In this document: positions 1 to 6,258 of the stretch, piece after piece
Position numbering within the stretch: position 1 is the first letter of the stretch
How the letters are laid out: every line of letters starts with the position of its first letter
Assembly: GCA_000435715.1 (NCBI GenBank)
Contig: FR882600.1
Span: 1,306 to 9,879 of the forward strand
Length of the DNA: 8,574 nucleotides
Reading direction: 5' to 3'
DNA from: Firmicutes bacterium CAG:145
Lineage (GTDB): Bacteria; Bacillota; Clostridia; Peptostreptococcales; Anaerovoracaceae
Made by a program: the position numbers and the translations under genes
Notes under the pieces: model-generated
What the model was told of the DNA's origin: nothing
Seen by the model: only the letters and a program-made list of their open reading frames with translations
Database searches by the model: none

Positions 1-218
1 CTGCTAATTATTCCGTGAGAATGGCGGGATTTACGCACTGATATATAAGTCATAGGAGGCTGGGAATTTATTATTCCGGTCCACGCTATAGTCAATATAT
101 TTTTCTCCTCATCTCTGCCGCAGGATACCATAACTGCAGGTACGGGGCTCAGAAGAGTTCCCGGTTTAAGAGCTGTTTTTTCAAAAGGTGTGTTTTTTTC
201 TTCATTAGATCTCTGCAT
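1..218 (-). CDS. Flavin reductase-like (FMN-binding split-barrel) protein, N-terminal part
   Basis: Only the first 72 residues are present; the gene runs off the left edge of the window. It starts at an ATG (216-218), 11 nt after the stop of the RluA-family gene, with AAAGGA about 6 nt upstream, so it is probably co-transcribed. The visible protein has a short polar leader, then LKPGTLLSPVPAVMVSCG (about residues 17-34), ILTIAWTGIINSQPPMTYIS (41-60) and VRKSRHSHGII (61-71). The pattern of a 'P-x-P-V' entry strand, an 'A-W-x-G-x-x-x-x-x-P-P' strand and a following 'SxRKSRHS' segment is typical of the flavin reductase-like / flavoredoxin family, in which these residues form the FMN pocket. Known members reduce flavins with NAD(P)H or carry electrons. 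The exact substrate cannot be told from this fragment. The family call rests on recall of the motif pattern. Confidence 0.8.
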   Translation of the reverse strand, partial: MQRSNEEKNTPFEKTALKPGTLLSPVPAVMVSCGRDEEKNILTIAWTGIINSQPPMTYISVRKSRHSHGIIS

Positions 219-229
219 CTTTGATCCTT

Positions 230-1168
230 TCACAAATTACTTTCAAGTTTCTTTATAACATCGTCGAATACCTGTGGGCGGAAGCTTTCAAATTCCATAT
301 AACGGCCTGTGTGCGGATGTACGAATCCCAGCACTTTGGCATGGAGAAGCTGCCCTGAGATATTAAACGGCTGTTTCTTAGGTCCGTATACCATATCGCC
401 TACGAGAGGGTGCTTTATATATGACATATGGACTCTTATCTGATGTGTCCTTCCTGTTTCGAGTCTGGCCTCTATAAGAGTATAACGCCCGAAACGGGTC
501 AGTACTTTCCAGTGGGTAACGGCATTTCTGGCGTTGCCGCCGCCATGTATCACGGCCTGGCGTATTCTGCTGGAAGGGTCCCTTCCGATAGGTTCGTCGA
601 TGGTTCCCTCCTCTTCAGAAAGATTATTGAATACGAGCGCCTCATAGCGCCTAACTATGGTGTGCTCGGCTAACTGCGCAGACAGACATTCGTGAGCCGT
701 ATCGTTCTTAGCTACAACAAGCAGTCCGCTGGTGTCCTTGTCTATTCTGTGAACTATGCCCGGCCTTATGACGCCGTTTATGGAAGATAATCTGCCCTGA
801 CAGTGATACATCAGAGCGTTTACCAGAGTTCCGTTCTCGTTTCCTGCGGCCGGGTGTACCACCATTCCTCTCGGCTTATTCACTACCAATAGATCATCGT
901 CCTCGTATACTATCTCTATAGGTATATTCTCCGCTTCGGCTTTCAGTTCCTTCGGCGGTGGCAGAGTTATCTCTATGGCTTCACCTATGCTGACCTTATA
1001 TTTTTTTAAGCGGCATACTTTTCCATCCACAGAGACCTGCCCCTGGTCTATGAGCTTTTGTATAAAGCTTCGGGATACTTCCCCAAGCTGCAAAGAAAGC
1101 ACTAAATCCAATCTAGTGCTTTGTGTTTCCTCATCTATGACAAATGTATATTTCTGTATTTTATCCAT
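230..1168 (-). CDS. RluA-family 23S rRNA pseudouridine synthase (RluD/YlyB type)
   Basis: This enzyme isomerises uridines to pseudouridine, in known RluD members in 23S rRNA. From the ATG at 1168 the protein has 312 residues, the usual family size. An N-terminal S4 RNA-binding domain covers about residues 18-68 (RLDLVLSLQLGEVSRSFIQ), followed by the catalytic domain with VNKPRGMVVHPA (97-108), the signature HRIDKDTSG with catalytic Asp143, and GRTHQIRVHM near the C-terminus. The gene follows lspA, as ylyB does in Bacillus subtilis. The start is uncertain: a GTG at 1217-1219 overlaps the lspA stop as GTGA and would add 17 basic residues (MRTKHQRKVRLRQAVGH) not typical of the family, but neither start has a strong ribosome binding site. 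A stem-loop lies just upstream of the ATG. Sequence alone does not separate RluA, RluC and RluD substrate specificity, so no symbol is given. Confidence 0.93.
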   Translation of the reverse strand: MDKIQKYTFVIDEETQSTRLDLVLSLQLGEVSRSFIQKLIDQGQVSVDGKVCRLKKYKVSIGEAIEITLPPPKELKAEAENIPIEIVYEDDDLLVVNKPRGMVVHPAAGNENGTLVNALMYHCQGRLSSINGVIRPGIVHRIDKDTSGLLVVAKNDTAHECLSAQLAEHTIVRRYEALVFNNLSEEEGTIDEPIGRDPSSRIRQAVIHGGGNARNAVTHWKVLTRFGRYTLIEARLETGRTHQIRVHMSYIKHPLVGDMVYGPKKQPFNISGQLLHAKVLGFVHPHTGRYMEFESFRPQVFDDVIKKLESNL

Positions 1169-1174
1169 GTGACC

Positions 1175-1195
1175 GACCGCCTGACGCAGGCGGAC
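1175..1195 (-). promoter_or_regulatory. Stem-loop immediately upstream of the RluA-family ATG
   Basis: A perfect 7-bp inverted repeat (CCGCCTG / CAGGCGG, arms 1177-1183 and 1187-1193) has a 3-nt loop and one further G-C pair beyond a mismatch. It lies 8 nt before the ATG at 1168, where a Shine-Dalgarno would be expected. No U-run follows, so it does not look like an intrinsic terminator. It could limit translation of the synthase, or simply be coding sequence if the upstream GTG is the true start. Confidence 0.5.
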
Positions 1196-1215
1196 CTTTC
1201 TCTGATGTTTTGTTC

Positions 1216-1701
1216 TCACGCCGGTTCTCTCGAACCGCTCTTAGTCTTTTTAGAGGCGTCGTCCTCAGAAAAGAAGAGGGTATAGAGTATCAGAAAACCT
1301 GCTCCCACGCATACGGCTATATCCGCTATATTGAATACAGGAAAAAATCTGAAGTCTATCATATCCGTGACAAATCCAAGAAATATCCTGTCGATCAGAT
1401 TTCCTATACCTCCGCCTATTATGAGACAGAGGGATAAAGGCAGACTCCAATGGTCGGTCAGATGTCTTTCCATATACCATGCGGCAAAGATTATAGCCGC
1501 CAAAGGCACTACGGTCAGAATAAAACCCTGTCCCGACAATATGCTGAAAGCGCCACCCCTGTTCTGTACATAGGTAATATGGAACACATCTTTTATCAAA
1601 GGCAAGCTCTCGCCTATATACATGGTATTTCTAATACAAATCTTTATGATCTGATCTAAAAGTATAATCCCTACTACCAACAAATACCTGAATTTTTTCA
1701 T
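1216..1701 (-). CDS. lspA: Lipoprotein signal peptidase (signal peptidase II)
   Basis: LspA is the membrane aspartyl protease that removes the signal peptide from prolipoproteins after Lgt has attached the diacylglyceryl group to the lipobox cysteine. The 161-residue length is normal. Four hydrophobic stretches are visible: about 5-20, 57-76, 87-103 and 123-143. The conserved elements are LLDQIIK (14-20), VQNRGGAFSIL (45-55), the glycine-rich GGGIGNLIDR (96-105), and the two catalytic aspartates, D113 in FVTDMIDF and D127 in FNIADIAV. The ATG at 1701 has only a weak site (AAGG about 11 nt upstream), while a strong GGGGGAG lies too far upstream; an in-frame stop rules out a longer start. It is 37 nt after divIVA and touches the RluA-family gene through a possible GTGA overlap. 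ileS, often between divIVA and lspA in Firmicutes, is absent. Confidence 0.96.
   Translation of the reverse strand: MKKFRYLLVVGIILLDQIIKICIRNTMYIGESLPLIKDVFHITYVQNRGGAFSILSGQGFILTVVPLAAIIFAAWYMERHLTDHWSLPLSLCLIIGGGIGNLIDRIFLGFVTDMIDFRFFPVFNIADIAVCVGAGFLILYTLFFSEDDASKKTKSGSREPA
1222..1237 (-). promoter_or_regulatory. Small GNRA-type stem-loop at the lspA 3' end
   Basis: Within the last codons of lspA, CGGTTC and GAACCG (1232-1237 and 1222-1227) form a perfect 6-bp stem closed by a GAGA tetraloop, a stable GNRA-type loop. It ends 2 nt before the possible GTG start of the next gene and would hide the only purine-rich stretch that could serve as its ribosome binding site. Any function is inferred. 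Confidence 0.4.
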
Positions 1702-1738
1702 TTTGACTGCGCCTTACGCCAAGCTCCCCCTAATATCA

Positions 1739-2320
1739 TCACCGTAAATTAACTATCGTTTTCGAGAGATCCTGCTTTGAAGTTTCCTGACCGGTCTTCT
1801 CCTCAGCTGCACCCTCTCCCCTGTCGCTCTGTACCGAAGGTTCAGGCATAAATTCGTTTTCAAACTCTGCGAAGAGATCGTTTCCGGAATAAGTGAGCCG
1901 TTCCAGTTCATCTTCCAGGAGTCTCTTGTATCTGCTCTTAAGAGTTTCGACTTTCGTTTTGAGACGGCTGCCTTCCTCCGTCAGCTTAGCTATGGATTCT
2001 CTGGCCTCCTTGGTGATCAGAGAAGCTTCGAGCTCGGCATTTTTTAAGAGTACCTCCGCTCTTCTTTCAGCGCTGGCAGCTATGTCGTTCATGAGTGACT
2101 TGGCTGCCTCGAGAGTCTCGTATACGGAAGTCTCCGTAGTGACGTGCTGATTTACCTGGTTCTTAGCCTTTTCAAGGTCTGCCTTGAGTTTCTTGTTCTC
2201 TCTTATCAGATTCTCCATATCCACTATGATGAGATCTAAAAAGGCGTCTACTTCCTCTTCTTTGTATCCTCTTACTGCTTTAGTAAATTCCTTATATTCT
2301 ATATCCGCAGGTGTAATCAT
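1739..2320 (-). CDS. divIVA: DivIVA-family cell division / polarity protein
   Basis: DivIVA proteins are cytoplasmic coiled-coil scaffolds that assemble on negatively curved membrane at division septa and poles and recruit partners there. The 193-residue protein begins with the family N-terminal domain: MITPADIEYKEFTKAVRGYK, then EEEVDAFLDLI (21-31). A long helical coiled-coil region follows, rich in Glu, Lys and Leu (about 33-145), with AASAERRAEVLLKNAELEAS (81-100) as a typical middle segment. The last 35 or so residues are acidic and polar, probably disordered. The residue aligned with the membrane-inserting Phe17 of B. subtilis DivIVA is Val16, while the following Arg is kept (Arg17). The ATG has a strong GGGAGG 6 nt upstream. 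It sits downstream of yggT in the conserved division cluster, after a 105-nt gap where many relatives carry ylmH. Confidence 0.95.
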   Translation of the reverse strand: MITPADIEYKEFTKAVRGYKEEEVDAFLDLIIVDMENLIRENKKLKADLEKAKNQVNQHVTTETSVYETLEAAKSLMNDIAASAERRAEVLLKNAELEASLITKEARESIAKLTEEGSRLKTKVETLKSRYKRLLEDELERLTYSGNDLFAEFENEFMPEPSVQSDRGEGAAEEKTGQETSKQDLSKTIVNLR

Positions 2321-2379
2321 TTATTCCTCCCAAAACACTTTTATTAAAATCAAAGCGAAATCTGAAAGAAAGCCCAGCC

Positions 2380-2400
2380 CGTCTGCAGTCGAAACAGACG
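2380..2400 (-). repeat. Short inverted repeat in the yggT-divIVA gap
   Basis: CGTCTG and CAGACG (2395-2400 and 2380-2385) form a 6-bp inverted repeat with a 9-nt loop. It lies 25 nt after the yggT stop and 59 nt before the divIVA start. GGGCTGGGCTTTC follows instead of a clean U-run, so an intrinsic terminator is not supported. The AT-rich DNA between it and the divIVA ribosome binding site could hold a weak promoter, but I see no convincing -35/-10 pair. Confidence 0.35.
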
Positions 2401-2425
2401 ATCGCAGCGGTTCTTTCCCCGCCTG

Positions 2426-2704
2426 TTAAAACAGTACGATAATCTTTACGAGTATGTTTCCCGCCATCTCTATGACAAGCATAGCTAAAAGGACGGAAAA
2501 GTCCAGCATGCCGGTGTTGAACCTGGAAAGCAGCCTCCGAAAAGGCATCACTATAGGCTCGGTAAATCTGATTATCGCGCCGTATATCTTCCCCATAGGA
2601 CTGTACATATCCCTTACAAACCAGCTCATCAACGCTCTTATTAAGAGCAGCGCCACTAAAATGTTACAGAACATATATATGGCGTAAATAATCGTTGCTT
2701 TCAT
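2426..2704 (-). CDS. yggT: YggT (YlmG) family small membrane protein
   Basis: YggT/YlmG proteins are small integral membrane proteins found next to sepF across Gram-positive bacteria; their biochemical role is not settled, and they are thought to support membrane or division-site functions. The 92-residue protein has two hydrophobic segments, about residues 5-24 and 68-92. Between them is the family signature, seen here as MSWFVRD (26-32) and FTEPIVMPFRRLL (47-59). The length is normal. It starts 16 nt after the sepF stop. The immediate ribosome binding site is weak (AGAG about 3 nt upstream), while a GGAGG overlapping the sepF stop lies about 20 nt away. Translation may therefore depend on coupling to sepF. 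Confidence 0.93.
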   Translation of the reverse strand: MKATIIYAIYMFCNILVALLLIRALMSWFVRDMYSPMGKIYGAIIRFTEPIVMPFRRLLSRFNTGMLDFSVLLAMLVIEMAGNILVKIIVLF

Positions 2705-2720
2705 AATCTCTTAATTTTTC

Positions 2721-3212
2721 TTACCTCCAGGGGTTCTTGTTTCCCCCGAAGTCAAATCCCCTTTCATCTTGATTGGCGGCTATATCTACGCTTTCCGGAG
2801 CGAATATGAAAATATTGTTGGCCACCTTCTGCACATTGCCGTTTAAAGCATATGTAGCTCCGCTCAAAAAATCAAAGATTTTTTTCGCCGTTTCGGTTTC
2901 TATCTTTTCTAAATTTATTATCACAGGTCTCCTCCCCTTTAAGCTGTCTACCAGCTTAGGGCATTCATCGAAGCTCTTGGGTTCTATGACCACCAGCTTG
3001 AAAGCGCTGGTTCCCGCCACCGAAATACGTCTGTCAATGGGCACGGCTTTGGTAGTGTCTCCCATAGCCTTAGGAGCCTTGTATTCTATCTGAGGCTTGC
3101 GGACGGATTCTCTCGATATTCTCTCCTTTTCCGCTTCTAATTCTTCATCGTCGAAGTCATCCTCAACTTCTTCAATGCCTACCAGCTTTTTAAAAGTGTC
3201 TGAAATTCCCAT
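2721..3212 (-). CDS. sepF: Cell division protein SepF
   Basis: SepF binds the C-terminal tail of FtsZ, forms arcs or rings and helps tether the Z-ring to the membrane. From the ATG at 3212 the protein has 163 residues. The N-terminal MGISDTFKKLVGI is the expected amphipathic membrane-binding helix, followed by an acidic linker (about 14-30) and a polar linker. The SepF core covers about residues 71-145, with FKLVVIEPKSFDE (71-83), RRPVIINLEKIETETAKKI (94-112) and FLSGATYALNGNVQKVANNI (115-134). A longer reading from a TTG at 3236 overlapping the yggS stop is possible, but AGGAGG lies 9 nt before the internal ATG and within that extra stretch, so the ATG is preferred. It lies 20 nt after yggS and 16 nt before yggT, in an evident operon. 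Confidence 0.95.
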   Translation of the reverse strand: MGISDTFKKLVGIEEVEDDFDDEELEAEKERISRESVRKPQIEYKAPKAMGDTTKAVPIDRRISVAGTSAFKLVVIEPKSFDECPKLVDSLKGRRPVIINLEKIETETAKKIFDFLSGATYALNGNVQKVANNIFIFAPESVDIAANQDERGFDFGGNKNPWR

Positions 3213-3232
3213 TATTAATTTCCTCCTCGTAT

Positions 3233-3937
3233 TCAACCCATTTTTTTGGAATAATCTCTCGCTCCGAAGATAGAAGTGCCTACCCGTATAAGATTTGAAC
3301 CTTCTTCTACGGCCACTTCAAAATCATTGGACATACCCATCGAAAGGTATTTAAAATCTAAATTCGGATGATGTACTTTTGCGTACTCGTCATACAATTT
3401 CTTGACTTCTGCGAAATAAACTCTTGCGTCGTCCGGATTATCTTCAAACGGGGCTATGCACATTAGCCCTCTTATCCTGATATTGGGACATTCCCGCAGA
3501 ATATCATCTATCATCTTCCCCGTCTCTTCGGTTGTTATGCCGAATTTGCTCTCTTCCATAGCCGAATTCACCTGGATAAGTATATCCATGACGAGACCGT
3601 GCTGACGGGCTCTTTTGTCTATTTCTTTAGCAAGGTGAAGCGAATCGACGGAATGTATCATCGCCACCTTATCTATTATATATTTTACTTTGTTAGTCTG
3701 AAGATGACCTATGAGATGCCAGCGAACCGGCTTCACCTTCTCGTACTTATCCATTATCTCCTGGACCTTGTTCTCCCCGATATCTGTTATGCCGCAATCT
3801 ATCGCTTCATTTATCTCGTCTGCCGAATGTAGTTTGGTTACGGCCACGAGAAGAACCTCTTCTCCGCTGCGTCCGGCCCTCTTGGCCGCGTCTTCTTTAA
3901 GTTTTTGTATATGCTTTATATTCTCTCCGATAGACAT
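3233..3937 (-). CDS. yggS: YggS-family pyridoxal phosphate homeostasis protein (PLPBP)
   Basis: YggS/YlmE proteins bind pyridoxal 5'-phosphate on a single-domain TIM barrel like that of alanine racemase and influence vitamin B6 and amino acid homeostasis; no enzymatic activity is established. The 234-residue protein has the expected landmarks: LLVAVTK with the PLP-binding Lys35, IGENKVQE (53-60), WHLIGHLQTNKVKYI, IQVNSAMEESKFG, GLMCIAPF, and LSMGMSNDFEVAVEEGSN followed by IRVGTSIFG, which form the phosphate-binding end. The start ATG is preceded by AAGGGGTGAG at good spacing. It lies 18 nt after the HlyD-like gene and directly before sepF. This is the usual ylmE position in Gram-positive division clusters. 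Confidence 0.96.
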   Translation of the reverse strand: MSIGENIKHIQKLKEDAAKRAGRSGEEVLLVAVTKLHSADEINEAIDCGITDIGENKVQEIMDKYEKVKPVRWHLIGHLQTNKVKYIIDKVAMIHSVDSLHLAKEIDKRARQHGLVMDILIQVNSAMEESKFGITTEETGKMIDDILRECPNIRIRGLMCIAPFEDNPDDARVYFAEVKKLYDEYAKVHHPNLDFKYLSMGMSNDFEVAVEEGSNLIRVGTSIFGARDYSKKMG

Positions 3938-3955
3938 CTTCTCACCCCTTATCTG

Positions 3956-4882
3956 CTATTTTTTCCCGGATTTCAGAATCTCATCGTATGCGCTGATCGT
4001 CTCGACACGGTTTCCCTCCTGATCGTGGAAGAAATTCTTCTCAACGACAGTCTTTCCTCCCTGAGATGACAGTACGTTGACCGGTACAAAGTTCTCATTG
4101 TTGAACTTGTCCACCACATATACGCCCTTTACTCCGTCTTCTTCTACTATGCTGTCGCTGTTCAGGATGATTCCGCTATAGGCGGAAGCCACTAACTCGC
4201 AAGTTCTTATTCTGTAAAGGTCGAAATCCTTATACGTCCTGTTGCAGGATAATATTATCTGTACAGAGTCGCCCTGCTTAACGATGCTCTCAACGCTCAT
4301 CGGTATCTGGTCTGCCTCATCCATTTTAGCCGAAACGCTGCTTCCTTCTGTAAATATAGACGCTTTTTCTTCGCTCATCCAGCACACCAGGTACCAGCTG
4401 CTGTTGTCTATCATTTTAAACAGTACGTCGCCTGCTTCAGCAGTGCCTGTGGCCGCGTCGTGTACTGCGCTGCCCGCTTCTTTATATTCTGATATGAACG
4501 ACTTCTCAAGCTGGGTCATGTTCTCCGAATTGAGCCTGTCCTCATATCCGTCATAGCGATAGCTGACTATTCCCCTCATATCGTTTATCTGGTCTTGTCC
4601 GCCTAAAGCAGCCACAACCTCGCCGGAACGCAGGAGATCGCCGCTCTCTGCTTTTCGTTCCACTTTCCCCGACGACTGAGCCTTATATACCTTTTCATCT
4701 CTGACGAATACGCAAGTTGCCTCCTCTTTCACCTCTAAAGTGCCGTATTCCGCTATATATGTCTGTGTAAATATATCAAATACTGTAGGAACAATGTAAA
4801 TTATCGTATATAAGAGGATAAATAGGATAAAAAACACTATCAATCCTTTTTTTGCAGTAAAGTTAATCTTTGCTTTTTTCAT
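3956..4882 (-). CDS. HlyD-like membrane-anchored protein of the division cluster
   Basis: This 308-residue protein is probably a type II membrane protein: a basic N-terminus (MKKAKINFTAKK), one transmembrane helix (about 13-35), then an extracytoplasmic domain. That domain resembles an HlyD-type adaptor. It has a barrel-sandwich half with YKAQSSGKVERKAESGDLLR (66-85), a GIVSYRYDGYEDRL segment (104-117), a second half with AGDVLFKMIDNSSWYLVCW (150-168), and a beta-rich C-terminal part (about 180-300). The long alpha-helical hairpin of export adaptors is reduced to about 30 residues (118-147). No ABC, MFS or RND transporter gene is nearby. Similar genes beside yggS-sepF in Clostridia are, as I recall, annotated as HlyD-family adaptors. 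The true function is unknown, and the location suggests an envelope or division role. AAGGGG lies about 6 nt before the ATG, and a promoter-like sequence lies just upstream. Confidence 0.75.
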   Translation of the reverse strand: MKKAKINFTAKKGLIVFFILFILLYTIIYIVPTVFDIFTQTYIAEYGTLEVKEEATCVFVRDEKVYKAQSSGKVERKAESGDLLRSGEVVAALGGQDQINDMRGIVSYRYDGYEDRLNSENMTQLEKSFISEYKEAGSAVHDAATGTAEAGDVLFKMIDNSSWYLVCWMSEEKASIFTEGSSVSAKMDEADQIPMSVESIVKQGDSVQIILSCNRTYKDFDLYRIRTCELVASAYSGIILNSDSIVEEDGVKGVYVVDKFNNENFVPVNVLSSQGGKTVVEKNFFHDQEGNRVETISAYDEILKSGKK

Positions 4883-4893
4883 ATTTTCCCCTT

Positions 4894-4927
4894 AAAATAT
4901 TTTACCACAAAATATTGCCAAGCACAA
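4894..4927 (-). promoter_or_regulatory. Putative promoter with overlapping operator-like palindrome upstream of the HlyD-like gene
   Basis: In the 50-nt gap between trmD and the HlyD-like gene two overlapping sigma-A-like readings are possible. One is TTGGCA (4916-4921), 16 nt, TATTTT (4894-4899). The other is TTGTGC (4922-4927), 17 nt, TAAAAT (4899-4904). A perfect 8-bp inverted repeat, AATATTTT / AAAATATT with a 5-nt centre (4896-4916), covers the -10 region and part of the spacer. Such placement is typical of a repressor operator, although AT-rich palindromes also arise by chance. Transcription from either reading would start very close to the ribosome binding site, giving a very short leader. 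This would be the entry promoter of the division cluster. Confidence 0.5.
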
Positions 4928-4932
4928 CAGGA

Positions 4933-5676
4933 CTAACGGGGTTTTGCCGCAACCTTTTCCAATATTTTTTTCTCATCTTTAGTGAGATTTTTCTCTGCCT
5001 CAAGGTACTTCTTCCATAGGTCGGGACGTCGCTGTTTTGTGAGATTCAGAGCGTTTTCGTACTGCCACAGATGTATCAGTTTATGATTGCCGCCGGTAAG
5101 CACTTCCGGAACTTCCATATTTTGATAGGTTCTCGGTTTAGTATATTGATCACATTCGAGAAGGCCCGAATAAACAGACTCGTCGCTGGTTGAAAGAGAA
5201 TTTCCAAGCACGTCGGGTATGAATCTTGCCACTGCGTCGATCAGCACCATGGCAGGAAGCTCTCCTCCCGTAAGTATATAGTCTCCTATGGAGACTTCTT
5301 CCATACCCCAATAGTCTATAGCTCTCTGATCTATCCCTTCGTAATGTCCGCACAATATCACCAGTTCTTCTTCCTCTGACAATTCTCTTATCTTGTCGTG
5401 ATCCAGCACCCTGCCTCTTGGTGACATGTACAGAATCCTCTTTTCTCCGGCAGAGGAAGCCTCGAGAGCTCCGAAGATAGGGTCTGCAAGCATTACCATC
5501 CCAGGACCTCCTCCAAAGGGGGTATCGTCCGCCTTGTTGTGCTTATCTCTGCTGTAGTCTCTTATATTTATCAGGTTAATATTTATTATACCCTTTTCTC
5601 CGGCTCTTCCCAGTATGCTGCTTTCTGTTACGGCAGTAAACATCTCCGGAAACAGGGTCAGTACGTCTATTTTCAT
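4933..5676 (-). CDS. trmD: tRNA (guanine-N1)-methyltransferase TrmD
   Basis: TrmD is a SPOUT-fold, SAM-dependent enzyme that methylates G37 next to the anticodon and so prevents +1 frameshifting. The 247-residue protein has the full set of motifs: MKIDVLTLFPEMF (1-13), TPFGGGPGMVML (52-63), LCGHYEGIDQR (108-118), and the trefoil-knot SAM-binding segment SIGDYILTGGELPAMVLIDA (129-148). Arg151 in ARFIP matches catalytic Arg154 of E. coli TrmD. At the general-base position (E. coli Asp169) the sequence reads TSDES, so Asp165 or Glu166 would serve. The C-terminal tRNA-contacting part includes TYQNMEVPEVL and QRRPDLW. The ATG is preceded by GAGGGG at good spacing, 30 nt after the rimM stop. rplS, the usual next gene, is absent. 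Confidence 0.97.
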   Translation of the reverse strand: MKIDVLTLFPEMFTAVTESSILGRAGEKGIININLINIRDYSRDKHNKADDTPFGGGPGMVMLADPIFGALEASSAGEKRILYMSPRGRVLDHDKIRELSEEEELVILCGHYEGIDQRAIDYWGMEEVSIGDYILTGGELPAMVLIDAVARFIPDVLGNSLSTSDESVYSGLLECDQYTKPRTYQNMEVPEVLTGGNHKLIHLWQYENALNLTKQRRPDLWKKYLEAEKNLTKDEKKILEKVAAKPR

Positions 5677-5706
5677 CAGCTTCCCCTCATTCTCTCGGCA
5701 GGCTCG

Positions 5707-6240
5707 TCAGTCTATCCCGGGAATAAGCCCCGGTATCACTTTTATCACCACTGTCTTTTGTCTTATCTCGACTTTTTCGATAAATTGTGCGACGGCGGGA
5801 ATAAGTGCCTGTCCTCCAAAGGCAAGTTCCACCTGATAGATGTCCTGGGCGCCCGTCTTGAGCACGTCGCTTATCTGTCCCAGAGTCTTGCCGTCTCTGC
5901 CGTCTATCACCTCACATCCGATGAGGTCTCTTATATAAAAGGTATCCTCGGGAAGTTCTCTCAGATCTTCTTCTGTTATGAACACGTCAAAGCCCTTGAG
6001 AGATTCTGCCGCATTGCGGTCATCCACTCCTTTGAGTTTGGCTATTACCATATCCTTCTGATACCTGACATTCTCTATTTCATATTGTCTTTCATCGCTG
6101 CCTCGCCTGTCACCGCAGACGATGACGCTGTCAAGTTCTTCAAATCTTTCCTTATAATCGGAATAATGATATATCTTCACCTCGCCTTTCAGCGCTGCGG
6201 CGTTGACGATCTTTCCAATCTTTATCTTCTCCATAAGCAA
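5707..6240 (-). CDS. rimM: 16S rRNA processing / 30S maturation factor RimM
   Basis: RimM binds ribosomal protein uS19 and helps mature the head of the 30S subunit. The N-terminal RimM domain (about 1-90) begins MEKIKIGKIVNAAALKGEVK, a slightly divergent version of the usual 'GKIVNTHGLKGEV' pattern. The C-terminal PRC-barrel domain runs from about 98 to the end, with YIRDLIGCEVID, QISDVLKTGAQDIYQV and ALIPAVAQFIEKVEI. Two starts 6 nt apart are possible. The TTG (6238-6240) has GAGG 7 nt upstream, an ideal spacing, and gives 177 residues; the ATG (6232-6234) gives 175 residues with a 13-nt spacing. I give the TTG because of the ribosome binding site. It follows khpA after about 121 nt, not a few bases, and a palindrome and a promoter-like -10 box lie in that gap. 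Confidence 0.95.
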   Translation of the reverse strand: MLMEKIKIGKIVNAAALKGEVKIYHYSDYKERFEELDSVIVCGDRRGSDERQYEIENVRYQKDMVIAKLKGVDDRNAAESLKGFDVFITEEDLRELPEDTFYIRDLIGCEVIDGRDGKTLGQISDVLKTGAQDIYQVELAFGGQALIPAVAQFIEKVEIRQKTVVIKVIPGLIPGID

Positions 6241-6258
6241 TCTCTTTCCTCTTACATA

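Noticed and set aside
3213..3236. TTG start adding 8 residues to SepF
   Set aside because: The AGGAGG site lies inside this stretch and fits the ATG at 3212, and the protein from that ATG begins with the typical SepF amphipathic helix.
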